This document shows positions 8,923-17,302 of a stretch of 54,828 nt of DNA, piece by piece. The notes beneath the pieces are model-generated. The model saw only the letters and a program-made list of their open reading frames with translations, did no database searches and was not told the origin of the DNA. Each line of letters opens with the position of its first letter. The first letter of the stretch is position 1. The stretch is from a virus. A program made the position numbers and the translations under genes. Location of the stretch: positions 1-54,828 of IMG/VR virus record IMGVR_UViG_3300030108_000328. The stretch is one strand, 5' to 3'.

Positions 8923-11241
8923 TTATTTCTTTTTGCCCTTTTTATTCATTAGTCCACCTTCATTTATAGCTGCCATGTCTACCTTTGATGGATCTCTAGA
9001 TCTTGCTTCTAGATTTTTTGCTGCTGCTCTTGCACCAGGTTTTTCTACAGTACGACCACGACCTCCTGCCACACCTTTACCAGTTTTTACCCCAGACCTA
9101 GAAGAACGCACTGCCTTTGCTTTAGCTGCTGCTGCTCTTGCACCAGGTTTTTCTACAGTACGACCACGCCCACCACTTACAGGTTTAGCAGGTGCAGCAG
9201 GTAAACCACCAACTGGAACTGATTCTCTACCAGTTGAACTTGTAGATATAACAGAGGTAATAGGCTCTGATTTTGATTTATTTTGCTCCACTATGGTGTT
9301 CTTTACTTCTTGTTTGTCTTTACCAAATAGACCAGAAACAAAGTCTGTAATGTTGTCTAGAACAGTTCCTTCATTCTCTGGTGGTTTAATACCTTTAGCT
9401 TCCATTGCAGCTATTATATCTTTTTCTTGTGCTCTTGTTGCACCCTGACCAAATAGAGCAATCATAGGATTAACAGCACCCAAAGCTGTTAGTGCTATGC
9501 GTGTCTTTCTGTTTTGATCAAAAGCTTCTAGTAACTGCTCTGGACTGTACGTAGTGTAGTCTATCTTTTCAGGTGTTGGAGGTTTACTACCACCACCTCC
9601 TTTACGTCCACTTCCTGTAGTTACTGTGGCTCCTGTAAGATCTGTAGTTATTGGAGTGTCTGTAGTTGTTGGAGTAGTTTCTCCTTGTCCTGCAGGTCCA
9701 GTCATAGGCATCTGCTTGGTGTAACCCATACCAAGATATTTTTGATATATTTCATTATCTCTAGGAAGATAAAAAGTTTTACTTCTACCATTTGTAGCGT
9801 AGTCAGGATGGTAAAGAACTGTAAAGGTTTGTCCTGTAGGAGCTTGAGTGGTTGTTGTTCCTGCTTGCTGTGGCTGACCCATAAAACTGTAACCAAGACC
9901 AAACTGAGCAGGGTTAAATTCATTCTCAACAAAAGGAGGGATATCATCATCTGGTTGTGTAACATCACCACTGTCTTGATATCCTTGTACCTGACCACCA
10001 CTAGCCATGCTCTGCATAGGCATTTGGTTTTCAACAGGATTAACGTTGGTTATAGTTGTGTTTCTTTTCTCATCTATAGGTGCAGGTCTAGGTTGGCTGT
10101 ACAGTTGCTGTTGCTGTAAGTAAGGGTTTTGTACTTCACCACCTTCAGCCATACCCATCACTTCTCTGATAGCAGCCATCTCTTGCTCAGATAGTTCCTT
10201 GTCATTTACAGGACCACCATCAGGCACAGGCTCCCCACCTATACGTCCATTGGCTTCCATCTCAGCTAGACCCATCTTAGCTTGATCTCTTAGATCTTCA
10301 AAGAACTTGACACCGTAGTATCTGACAACATCAGCAGGAACGACATACTCACCCTCAGAGAGTTGTGCAGGAATATCATCTCGAACTTCTTCTGCGAGAG
10401 AACCAGGTGGTACTTCGTTTCCTGATACTGGATCTACGTCCAGATCATCATCTATTATTCCACCCTCTTGCATAAATGCCATTTCCATTTGATCATTCAT
10501 TACTGCACCGCCTTTAAACATTTTTTTTGGTATATTTATGTTTACTTCTCTACTAGGAGTATCTAAAAGATTAGCTAAGTATTCTCCTGCTAACTCAGGA
10601 GAGTACCTTATGTGTCTTAAAATACCTTTTAAATCTGTAGGTAAGTCTCTTTGTACTTTGTTAAAATCATACTCATCAGTTATTCGTAATCCACTGGGAT
10701 TCTTTTCTACATCAAATCTACCTAAACTAGTCGCAACTCTATACTGTGGATCAGTAAATGTTCTAATTAAAGAATCTTTGTATGACTCATCAACTCTTGT
10801 GGTAACTCCTTTAGCATCTGGATCACGAAAGTATGGACTAACAGTTGTTACGTTTTCTGGTTGATTTTTAAATTTTCTATTTCGTACATTTCTAAAATTT
10901 TCTTCTTGTTTTTCTGCTAGAAGAATCATTTCTATTAATTCATCATTAGTGAAATTTTTTTCAGTTATATCAGAATCTTTACCTAAAACATTTTCTATTA
11001 ACAGTCTCGCATTAGTAGGTATTTTATTGTACAAATTTTTAAAAGAAAAAGACTCATCGTTTAATTTGTATTCAGCCCTTACACGATCTCTTTCTTCTTC
11101 TTTTATGTCATCTAATGACACAGTTCTAAGACCTGTCTTAGGTTTTTTGTCTTCCCCTACAAACTTGTCAGCCTCCTGCTGTGCTCCTTCAGCAGTAAAA
11201 CCAAACATCTCCATTTGATCACTGGTCTGGTTTAGGTCCAT
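8923..11241 (-). CDS. Large head/virion-associated protein, 772 aa
   Basis: Encoded between portal and scaffold. Residues about 1-250 are mixed and charged. A segment near residues 250-330 carries LSEGEYVVPADVVRYYGVKF and nearby MNDQMEMAFMQEGG, a motif set I know from many uncultured marine phages in this position. The middle is Gln/Pro/Thr-rich. The C-terminus is basic and contains two copies of GGRGRTVEKPGARAAA (encoded by an exact 41-bp direct repeat) and ends LMNKKGKKK. Probably a minor head or ejected protein with a nucleic-acid-binding tail; the function is not established. Overlaps the preceding 67-codon gene by 23 bases. Confidence 0.75.
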   Translation of the reverse strand: MDLNQTSDQMEMFGFTAEGAQQEADKFVGEDKKPKTGLRTVSLDDIKEEERDRVRAEYKLNDESFSFKNLYNKIPTNARLLIENVLGKDSDITEKNFTNDELIEMILLAEKQEENFRNVRNRKFKNQPENVTTVSPYFRDPDAKGVTTRVDESYKDSLIRTFTDPQYRVATSLGRFDVEKNPSGLRITDEYDFNKVQRDLPTDLKGILRHIRYSPELAGEYLANLLDTPSREVNINIPKKMFKGGAVMNDQMEMAFMQEGGIIDDDLDVDPVSGNEVPPGSLAEEVRDDIPAQLSEGEYVVPADVVRYYGVKFFEDLRDQAKMGLAEMEANGRIGGEPVPDGGPVNDKELSEQEMAAIREVMGMAEGGEVQNPYLQQQQLYSQPRPAPIDEKRNTTITNVNPVENQMPMQSMASGGQVQGYQDSGDVTQPDDDIPPFVENEFNPAQFGLGYSFMGQPQQAGTTTTQAPTGQTFTVLYHPDYATNGRSKTFYLPRDNEIYQKYLGMGYTKQMPMTGPAGQGETTPTTTDTPITTDLTGATVTTGSGRKGGGGSKPPTPEKIDYTTYSPEQLLEAFDQNRKTRIALTALGAVNPMIALFGQGATRAQEKDIIAAMEAKGIKPPENEGTVLDNITDFVSGLFGKDKQEVKNTIVEQNKSKSEPITSVISTSSTGRESVPVGGLPAAPAKPVSGGRGRTVEKPGARAAAAKAKAVRSSRSGVKTGKGVAGGRGRTVEKPGARAAAKNLEARSRDPSKVDMAAINEGGLMNKKGKKK
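9020..9168. repeat. Exact 41-bp direct repeat (two copies, 108 bp apart)
   Basis: Bases 9020-9060 and 9128-9168 are identical. They encode the duplicated GARAAA/TVEKPG segment at the C-terminus of the 772-residue protein. The 108-bp offset is exactly 36 codons, so loss or gain of one copy by recombination would keep the frame. Confidence 0.85.
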
Positions 11242-11422
11242 TCACTTCATCCCTTAAAAACTTTAGCCTACGGAGTGCTTTTGCTTCACCCTGCAGTCTA
11301 AACAAGTCTTCCTGTTTTATAGTTTGTTCCATTTGAATATGGACGTGGTTGAGTCTTCGATCCAGTTCATCGTTAAACGAGTTCCAGATCTCCATGTTAT
11401 TTACCAGTAGTTTTAATTTCAT
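11219..11422 (-). CDS. Small coiled-coil protein between portal and head gene, 67 aa
   Basis: A charged helical protein (ELDRRLNHVHIQMEQTI, then LFRLQGEAKALRRLKFLRDEV) with no membrane segment. Small helical genes after the portal are common in marine podoviruses and may be assembly factors, but I cannot name this one. Starts 10 bases after the portal stop; its end overlaps the next gene by 23 bases. Confidence 0.65.
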   Translation of the reverse strand: MKLKLLVNNMEIWNSFNDELDRRLNHVHIQMEQTIKQEDLFRLQGEAKALRRLKFLRDEVNGPKPDQ

Positions 11423-11431
11423 AAGTGTTCG

Positions 11432-13567
11432 TTATCCTGTGTTACCAGTGAACCCTTGTTCTCCTGGTAGTGGTGCTGTGCCTGTACCGATTTGACCACC
11501 ACCTGATCCCTGAGTGTCTTGTACTTGAGCACCTGCAGGAGGTTGTTCTCCCTGTTGAGGAGCACCCTGTTGCTGCTGTGGAGCGTTAGGGTCTACCTGT
11601 GGTGGTGGATTATCTGCTTGGAATTTCTTGAGAATCTCAGCCTGTATAGCTGCGTCACCCATAGAGTTTGTAAGTTTGTCAGGATCAAGATCCATAGACT
11701 TAGCAATCTCTCTGATAATATAATCCATTTTTGCAAAAGGTGCAAGCACTGGATTCTGTACAACACCAAGAAACTGCATAAGTCTCTGACTACGAACCTC
11801 GTTAGCCATCAAGCTTTCTGTTCCTTCAGCCTTTACAGACAAATCACCTTTTACACCATCATCATAATCAAACTGCATGTTAAAGTGAAAGAAAGCTCTA
11901 CCTAGTGGTGCTAACAGATAATCATCTATGTTCTTTACAACGTTTCTTATGCTACCGTTGGCAGCAGACATGAGCATAGAAATACCAGAGGCAGTACGCC
12001 CTACACCCTGTATGCCTGTCTGACCATGAGCAAAGGATGGAAAGCCTGTTGACTCATCTGCTAACACTCTTGCTTTGTCGAACATCTGCATGTTCTCGTT
12101 AGATACATTCGGGAACTTGGTACCAAAGATAGCTTGACCAGGTGCCCCTCCTTGTCTCCTAAACACTTTGCCTGGATACACAGAGAGGTCTTGCCCTGGG
12201 ACGAGATTAGTCTCGTCTACCTCTATAAGTAGATTACCAGACAATGCTGCGTTATCTACTGACATTCTCATAAATCCGTTCATAAGATTTTGTGTATCAT
12301 CCATATTTTCTGCAATACCTACTCCAAAGAATGAGTAAGGGTTTACCTCAAAAGGCACTGCGTAATATGGTAAGATAGAAGGAGTAAATGGATTCATAAC
12401 AAGACGTAACACTTGTCCGTTACAAACCCAGATGTTTACGGAAACCTGATCTTGGTTTTCTAATTCTTTGGGGATCTCTATGTCGTATTCTTTTAAAAGC
12501 TCTGTGTCAACATATCCCCAAAACTCTAACACTGAGTATCTCTCAGCTTTTGTTTCTTGATCAGCCTCTTCCATGACTTGTTCCCACCACTCTTTAGAGT
12601 AGGACTCTCCCATGCTGATAGCTGTATCAATAGCGTTTGATCTGAAGAAAGGTCTTTTCTTTAACCCACGCATTTGAGATCTAGACATCTTGTGTCTCTC
12701 AACTACGTACTCTGCCTCATCCATGTTATTAGCGTCTGGGTCAGGATAAAAGTTCCAGATACTTACACTAGATGTTTGTGGTACAGTTTTAATTGTGGGT
12801 GTGTATTCACCATCTTCTGACCAAGAAGGGTATTCCTTATCGTAAGCAAATGGACCCTTCATAATACCTGTACCAAACAGAGCAGTTTCAAATGCTGCTA
12901 TACGTAACTGCTTTCTAGCATTTGACTCTTCTAGTTGGTCATGTATTTTCTTTTCCATCTTTTTAGCTGCAACCATGGCAGGATGGAAAGTAACTTTACT
13001 TGGAGTTACTCCTGGCCCATCTTCTATAAGATCTTGCACAGGCTCTAGTTTATTACGAAGTGCTCCAAGTCTTTCTCGTAAATCAATAATTGTCTCACCA
13101 GGCTGTAGTCTTGTTTCATCTTCTGGCAACGCACCGTCAGACTCTTGAGCTTTACGCATGTTGCTGTCAGTCTCAAAGTTTACAGACTCTGATATACCTT
13201 CTGGTAAAACAGTAGGGTTGATAGAGATAGGAAATTTGTTAGAACCAAAGAGCACATCTACAATCTGACCATAGGCTGCAAGAACCTTGGTCTTAGTTAC
13301 TTTTACAAATACTCTAGACTTTTCTGTAGATGTAAACTGCACGTCTGATCCGTACACACCACGATAGTTTTGATAGGCTCTGATCCATCGTAGTTCGTCA
13401 GTGTATCTAGCTTTCTCAGCCTTGTAGAATTTGCCCTCGACAAGACCTACTACTGTTCCTACCTTTTCATCTCTACTACTATCAGCATCTTCTTTATCTT
13501 CTACAAAAGAGGATTCCTCTTCATCCATGTAAAGTTCGTCTGATTCAAAGATATCATCTTCTTCCAT
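11432..13567 (-). CDS. Portal protein (P22-type size), 711 aa
   Basis: Forms the dodecameric ring through which DNA enters and leaves. Acidic first 35 residues, then VYGSDVQFTSTEKSRVFVKVTKTKV, a central SVSIWNFYPDPDANNMDEAEYVVER and MNPFTPSILPYYAVPFE followed by FFGVGIAENMDDTQNLMNGFM, which are portal signatures in this phage group. The C-terminus is a Pro/Gln/Gly-rich tail (about residues 655-711). At 711 residues it is close to P22 portal size and larger than T7 gp8. Directly follows TerL, the usual order. Confidence 0.85.
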   Translation of the reverse strand: MEEDDIFESDELYMDEEESSFVEDKEDADSSRDEKVGTVVGLVEGKFYKAEKARYTDELRWIRAYQNYRGVYGSDVQFTSTEKSRVFVKVTKTKVLAAYGQIVDVLFGSNKFPISINPTVLPEGISESVNFETDSNMRKAQESDGALPEDETRLQPGETIIDLRERLGALRNKLEPVQDLIEDGPGVTPSKVTFHPAMVAAKKMEKKIHDQLEESNARKQLRIAAFETALFGTGIMKGPFAYDKEYPSWSEDGEYTPTIKTVPQTSSVSIWNFYPDPDANNMDEAEYVVERHKMSRSQMRGLKKRPFFRSNAIDTAISMGESYSKEWWEQVMEEADQETKAERYSVLEFWGYVDTELLKEYDIEIPKELENQDQVSVNIWVCNGQVLRLVMNPFTPSILPYYAVPFEVNPYSFFGVGIAENMDDTQNLMNGFMRMSVDNAALSGNLLIEVDETNLVPGQDLSVYPGKVFRRQGGAPGQAIFGTKFPNVSNENMQMFDKARVLADESTGFPSFAHGQTGIQGVGRTASGISMLMSAANGSIRNVVKNIDDYLLAPLGRAFFHFNMQFDYDDGVKGDLSVKAEGTESLMANEVRSQRLMQFLGVVQNPVLAPFAKMDYIIREIAKSMDLDPDKLTNSMGDAAIQAEILKKFQADNPPPQVDPNAPQQQQGAPQQGEQPPAGAQVQDTQGSGGGQIGTGTAPLPGEQGFTGNTG

Positions 13568-13577
13568 TAGTTAATCC

Positions 13578-14978
13578 TTAATATCCAAATGTGGGATCTG
13601 ATGCTTGAAACCCTGTTCGTTGAGAGTCTGGGTTGAAATCAAATAAGTTGCTTCTGGGTCTAGTCATCACACCGTATCGCAAAGCATCGTACAGGTGATC
13701 TTCTGAGTTGGTGTCCACGTCTTCAGGGTTCTTTTTATCTAAAGGTATGGACGGTAATTGAGAGACAAGATTTGTGCAGTTATTAAATATAACAAGCCTG
13801 GGTTCCTCTGTAAACTCATCTACTTGTAGTCTTCTGTGTAGTTCGTTTTTACCTGCTACTCGTGAGCCTCTTGATCTATCTGCAGGACGCCATCTACATC
13901 CTTTCATGATCATCTGCTCTGCTAGGCTAGGACCAGTGTCACCTCTTTTGTGCCAGAGTGAAGAGTCTAAGACACCGTACCTTATTTTTTCTCCTTCTTC
14001 CAATTCCAGGATCATGTCAGCCAAGTCAGTCGCTATGATCTTAGAAACATATAACTCCCTGTAGACAATTAGCTGTTCAGACCCTGGAACTATTGCTATC
14101 CATACAACGCCTGTGTGAGATCCGTATCCGTAGTCACAGGCTCTAAAACGAGTCCAGTTTGAAGGTATATCGTAGGGGTCAACTACGTGTATCTTTCTGT
14201 TGAACTCTGGAAATGCTGAACCCTCGTTTATATCCCAGTCACCTTCTAGTAGTTGTCTCCTCTGGTGTTCAGGAAGAGATAGAAGGTTTGCTTCGTACAT
14301 CCCATCCTCAGATAAGTAGGGATTGTCAAACAGGGTAGCAGGTATAAACTTTCTTTTGAATAGAGGTTCACCCTCTCTTGAGTGACCTTTAGGCCATTGA
14401 ATTATATCACCGTTTTCGTCAGTTGCCCAGAAAGCACTTCCTGGAGGACTGGGTTCTATAAAGTGTTTTCGTACCCACTGGTGTCCTGGCCCCCCAGGGT
14501 TGCTAGTAGCTCTCATATAGAGTGGTAATCCACTTGCTTTTGTAGCACGTAACCTTGATCTCATGTAGGACCAAGCGTAACTGGAGGGCCATTGCGTTAA
14601 CTCATCAAAGCCTATCCAGTTAAAGGCTTGACCTTGATACCTCATAACGTCATCGTCACGATCAAGATATGACATCCAGAGTGTTGCACCGTTAGGTGCC
14701 ACCCAAGTCTTATCTCTTTCCATGAACTTTATTCCTGGAACAGCCTTTGGGTAAAGCTGTTTACTTACAGATATAAGTTCTCGTAACTCTTCTGTACTCC
14801 TACGAACAAGTAACATTCGTGCATGTGGATTCGTAAAATATCTAACTGGATCAGCCACCATCGAATACGACTTGCCACCACCTGCTGCTCCTCCGTATAA
14901 CACCTCTTGTTCTGTTGAAGCTAGAAACTTAGTTTGTGGACCTGGATTAGGCTCAAATATTACCTCTTGTTTGTCCAC
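13578..14978 (-). CDS. terL: Terminase large subunit (DNA packaging ATPase-nuclease)
   Basis: Pumps DNA into the prohead and cuts it. Visible motifs: Walker A GGAAGGGKS, Walker B region FNWIGFDELTQW, conserved TSNPGGPGHQWV, an RNase H-type nuclease start FRACDYGYGSHTGVVWIA, then LDSSLWH and DHLYDALRYGVM. The frame is open to an ATG at 15164, but that N-terminal stretch lies in another frame over a convincing upstream gene and is Lys/Arg-rich low complexity. I choose the GTG at 14978 (VDKQEVIFEPNPGPQ), which leaves a 26-base overlap; a GGAGAA lies 13 bases upstream. Alternatively the upstream frame is joined to TerL by +1 frameshifting (see findings). Function is certain, start is not. Confidence 0.9.
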   Translation of the reverse strand: MDKQEVIFEPNPGPQTKFLASTEQEVLYGGAAGGGKSYSMVADPVRYFTNPHARMLLVRRSTEELRELISVSKQLYPKAVPGIKFMERDKTWVAPNGATLWMSYLDRDDDVMRYQGQAFNWIGFDELTQWPSSYAWSYMRSRLRATKASGLPLYMRATSNPGGPGHQWVRKHFIEPSPPGSAFWATDENGDIIQWPKGHSREGEPLFKRKFIPATLFDNPYLSEDGMYEANLLSLPEHQRRQLLEGDWDINEGSAFPEFNRKIHVVDPYDIPSNWTRFRACDYGYGSHTGVVWIAIVPGSEQLIVYRELYVSKIIATDLADMILELEEGEKIRYGVLDSSLWHKRGDTGPSLAEQMIMKGCRWRPADRSRGSRVAGKNELHRRLQVDEFTEEPRLVIFNNCTNLVSQLPSIPLDKKNPEDVDTNSEDHLYDALRYGVMTRPRSNLFDFNPDSQRTGFQASDPTFGY

Positions 14979-15450
14979 AGAAAGGGCATCGTTCTCCAGG
15001 TTCGAGTGAGATGTAGTCTTCGTCTTCGCTAAGATCTCTGGTGTTTCTACCACCAATTCTTTTCTCTTCGATTTTCTGGCTCTTCCTTGCCGCTTCTTTG
15101 TATTTTTTGGCATACTGCTTGTAGTTCGAGGAAGCTCTACGCCTTTTTTCTTCCATTCTGACACGTTTGTATAACCCTACATGTGATATTTCTCTACCAG
15201 ATTGTTTAGATAACCAGACTGCTACTTTCCTGGTACTGTATTCTTGAAGAAATAGTTTAGCTTTTTCTAGTAACTCTAACTCTTCAGGGATAGGTAGCAG
15301 TAAGTCTGGATCTGTTTCATCCTGTTTGTAACCAAAGGGTACGTGTCTTCCTACTCTTATAACAGGATACCACTCTCCTAGTTCCCCTTGTAGTGGTATC
15401 TGCCAGTCAACTTTGGTTGGGTGGTCTGCTGTTGTAGCTCTTTTACTCAT
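14953..15450 (-). CDS. HTH / CxxC protein ahead of TerL (probable separated terminase N-terminal domain), 165 aa
   Basis: Residues GELGEWYPVIRVGRHVPFGYKQD, then LPIPEELELLEKAKLFLQEYSTRKVAVWLSKQ and ISHVGLYKRV contain a helix-turn-helix of the sort used to bind packaging DNA. A basic coiled region follows, and the C-terminus has CPFCGQ just before a TGA. In related marine phages, as I recall them, this segment is fused in front of the TerL ATPase; here it ends in a different frame exactly where TerL begins. It overlaps TerS by 8 bases. Possibly a second small terminase-like protein or half of a frameshifted TerL. Confidence 0.75.
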   Translation of the reverse strand: MSKRATTADHPTKVDWQIPLQGELGEWYPVIRVGRHVPFGYKQDETDPDLLLPIPEELELLEKAKLFLQEYSTRKVAVWLSKQSGREISHVGLYKRVRMEEKRRRASSNYKQYAKKYKEAARKSQKIEEKRIGGRNTRDLSEDEDYISLEPGERCPFCGQTRGNI

Positions 15451-15805
15451 TATCTTTCGCAGGTAAAATAAATAAAGGCTCTGATGTCTTTACTTCTACC
15501 TTGTCTGTTTTAGTAAATCCTGCACGATCTAGAATGTCTTTAGCTGCTAACATCTTTTCTTTTACACCTAGATCAGTAGGATCTTTCATAACAGAAAACA
15601 TTGTGTAGGCTGCTTTGGTTGAAGACTGTGCTATAAACTTTTTTGTAACGTCTGCTATTTCATCTGTCAGACTGTTGACAACAGAAGTAGAGGCTACACT
15701 GTCAGCGTATCCTGCTAGTTTCTTAGCCTGTACAGGATCTCCTTGTGCCTCTTCAAACAGCACGTCTAAGAACTTCTGTTGTTTTTCTGTTAAGTTTCTT
15801 GCCAT
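15443..15805 (-). CDS. terS: Putative terminase small subunit, 120 aa
   Basis: Begins MARNLTEKQQKFLDVLFEEAQGDP, followed by AKKLAGYAD, the N-terminal HTH pattern of many phage small terminases, and has further helices and a C-terminal FILPAKDNE. TerS recognises the packaging site and stimulates TerL. The frame is open to 15877, but the ATG at 15805 overlaps the previous stop as TAATG and matches family starts, so I use it. Overlaps the downstream gene by 8 bases. Assignment from HTH and position before TerL. Confidence 0.75.
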   Translation of the reverse strand: MARNLTEKQQKFLDVLFEEAQGDPVQAKKLAGYADSVASTSVVNSLTDEIADVTKKFIAQSSTKAAYTMFSVMKDPTDLGVKEKMLAAKDILDRAGFTKTDKVEVKTSEPLFILPAKDNE

Positions 15806-16260
15806 TATGCCACCATGTAAAGTATAAATCCTAGAGTACCCACACCAACTAAAAGAATAACACCTGATATACCCCAAGTAATTATTGCTTCAATCATTTC
15901 TGCTTTTCGGTACTCTTGCTCTTTCTTTTGTTTACGTATTCTACCTTCAGTTGCCACCAGTTCATCCCAAACGGATGGTCCATACGTAAAACTAATCCAG
16001 TCTTTTAGCTCCTGACGCATAGCCTCTGCTTTCTTTTTAGCAGTAAATATCTCTAAAGCTTCTGCTTCAACAGAACCTCCCATAGCTTTCCACCAAGGGG
16101 GGTTCTTATTTTTCTGCTCTAGGTAGGCTAGATCGCTCATGCTACTAGCCCACTGATTTAGTTGACCACCCATCTCCTGAAGATCTTTTCCAAACTGGAA
16201 ACCTTTCTTCAGCGCATTGAACGCTACGGTGGCTCCACCGATTATTGTAACTGGGTCCAC
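15805..16260 (-). CDS. Membrane-anchored protein of unknown function, 151 aa
   Basis: Starts MDPVTIIGGATVAFNALKKGF, has a soluble helical middle (KKKAEAMRQELKDWISFTYG), a charged stretch RIRKQKKEQEYRKAE and one C-terminal membrane helix (about residues 124-150). Conserved in marine podoviruses at this site as far as I recall, without a known role. Its place before TerS and the tail-anchored topology could suit a lysis or membrane-modifying role; that is a guess. Confidence 0.75.
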   Translation of the reverse strand: MDPVTIIGGATVAFNALKKGFQFGKDLQEMGGQLNQWASSMSDLAYLEQKNKNPPWWKAMGGSVEAEALEIFTAKKKAEAMRQELKDWISFTYGPSVWDELVATEGRIRKQKKEQEYRKAEMIEAIITWGISGVILLVGVGTLGFILYMVA

Positions 16261-16311
16261 GAGCCTCCTCCCAAAGTACTCCTAGTATCATCAAAGAAGT
16301 GATTGTGCTTT

Positions 16312-16476
16312 TCAAAGGGCTTTACCTTTTAGTAGAACCCTTTCTATATCATGCCTACCAATACCTAAGTCTCGTAGTTCCCTGTCGGTCATTTGGTAAA
16401 GTTGCATACGTGCAATCTTACGTCTAGCTGACTCTGTTCTTGCTTCTATTATTTTGTTGAGTAATCTTTTAAACAT
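16312..16476 (-). CDS. DUF1127 (YjiS-like) microprotein, 54 aa
   Basis: Starts MFKRLLNKIIEARTESARRK, then ARMQLYQMTDRELRDLGI and GRHDIERVL, a textbook DUF1127 sequence: basic N-terminal helix plus the LxxMsDreLrDiGlsRxdI core. In Alphaproteobacteria small DUF1127 proteins have been linked to RNA turnover and to carbon and phosphate metabolism. ATG at 16476, TGA at 16312. The start follows GAGGATAGATA and a promoter-like sequence at 16533-16561. A phage copy of a host-type regulator suggests it alters host RNA or stress physiology; exact role unknown. Confidence 0.85.
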   Translation of the reverse strand: MFKRLLNKIIEARTESARRKIARMQLYQMTDRELRDLGIGRHDIERVLLKGKAL

Positions 16477-16532
16477 TATCTATCCTCTATTTGTGTTAGC
16501 CCTAACTGGGTGAGGATAGTTATATTCAAGTA

Positions 16533-16561
16533 GTTATATCATAGTAGTGACAAATATGCAA
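16533..16561 (-). promoter_or_regulatory. Sigma70-like promoter ahead of the DUF1127 gene
   Basis: Minus strand TTGCAT (16561-16556), 17-base spacer, TATAAC (16538-16533). A short inverted repeat GTTAG-CC-CTAAC lies at 16495-16506 between it and the DUF1127 start and could be an operator or RNA hairpin. The -10 hexamer is the same TATAAC as at the coat promoter. Confidence 0.5.
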
Positions 16562-16566
16562 CTCCG

Positions 16567-16818
16567 TTATGATTTACCTGTTGCCTTCTTGACTACCTTT
16601 GTAGTCCAAGCTTCATTGACATCAGGAGTAGAGGGATCATCACCTTTTAACGTTCCATCTTCATTTCTAGCACGAACTTTTTTAGTTTCTGTTTTAGGTT
16701 TGTCTTGTTCCTGAATAAACTCTAAAACAGCAGGGTCTTTAGAGTGCCACTCTCCATGTACATATTCTGCTAAAACAGCACCATATTGATCTATTACTTT
16801 ATCATTTTCTATTTTCAT
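16567..16818 (-). CDS. Hypothetical small soluble protein, 83 aa
   Basis: N-terminal domain with VIDQYGAVLAEYVHGEWHSKDPAVLEFI, then a Lys/Thr linker and RARNEDGTLKGDDPSTPDVNEAW. The second motif is one I have seen in many marine phage small proteins, function unknown. Overlaps the previous gene by 4 bases (ATGA), so probably translated with it. Confidence 0.7.
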   Translation of the reverse strand: MKIENDKVIDQYGAVLAEYVHGEWHSKDPAVLEFIQEQDKPKTETKKVRARNEDGTLKGDDPSTPDVNEAWTTKVVKKATGKS

Positions 16819-17300
16819 CTTTTAACTTTCTTTCTTTTAGCTACGCCACCCTTAGATTGACCTGCAGCAGCAGCACCTGGGTTTGCAATAAATAGTAAAA
16901 CTTTTTTAGGTTTTTTATTTTTAATAGGATATTTTTTGTAATAATCTTTAACTCTTTTTTTAGCTTCTGCTTTTGTCAAAGCACCTTCAACAATTCTTTT
17001 AATTTCTCTTGTTGATAGTTCTTTGTTTGCTCTTTTTACTTCTGCAATTTCTTCAGGGTTTAAAACACTTTTTACAGAGCCTGGACGTACTCTAGGTTTA
17101 ATAGGTTTGATTGGCTTTTTAAGATCTTCTGCGTACACAGCAGCCATTACGTTACCATTTTTATCTGTGTAGTAAAGTGACCCTGCTTTCTTTGCTGCAG
17201 CAATACTTTTGTATTTACCTGCGTTCTTTTTAGCCTGGGTGAGAGTCAGACCTTTTGCTTTTAGTTTGCTGTTTAAATATTTACGCAGTGTTACAGCCAT
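16815..17300 (-). CDS. Lys-rich basic protein, 161 aa
   Basis: Highly basic throughout (AVTLRKYLNSKLKAKGLTLT; IKPIKPRVRPGS; C-terminal KSKGGVAKRKKVKR). The N-terminal 60 residues contain a YTDKNGN-type strand and AVYAEDL. The central KELSTREIKRIVEGALTKAEA resembles a helix-turn-helix. Likely nucleic-acid binding, perhaps virion or DNA associated, but no family is recognised. Confidence 0.65.
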   Translation of the reverse strand: MAVTLRKYLNSKLKAKGLTLTQAKKNAGKYKSIAAAKKAGSLYYTDKNGNVMAAVYAEDLKKPIKPIKPRVRPGSVKSVLNPEEIAEVKRANKELSTREIKRIVEGALTKAEAKKRVKDYYKKYPIKNKKPKKVLLFIANPGAAAAGQSKGGVAKRKKVKR

Positions 17301-17302
17301 TG

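Noticed and set aside
8933-9448. 171-codon plus-strand frame
   Set aside because: Antisense shadow created by the repetitive GARAAA region of the 772-codon gene.
9685-10119. 144-codon plus-strand frame
   Set aside because: Antisense of the Gln/Pro/Thr-rich part of the 772-codon gene; Ser/Leu/Cys-rich product without gene-like composition.
14979-15164. N-terminal extension of TerL from the ATG at 15164
   Set aside because: It lies out of frame over the convincing HTH/CxxC gene, is Lys/Arg/Thr-rich low complexity, and gives a 212-base overlap. The GTG at 14978 or a +1 frameshift explains the data better.
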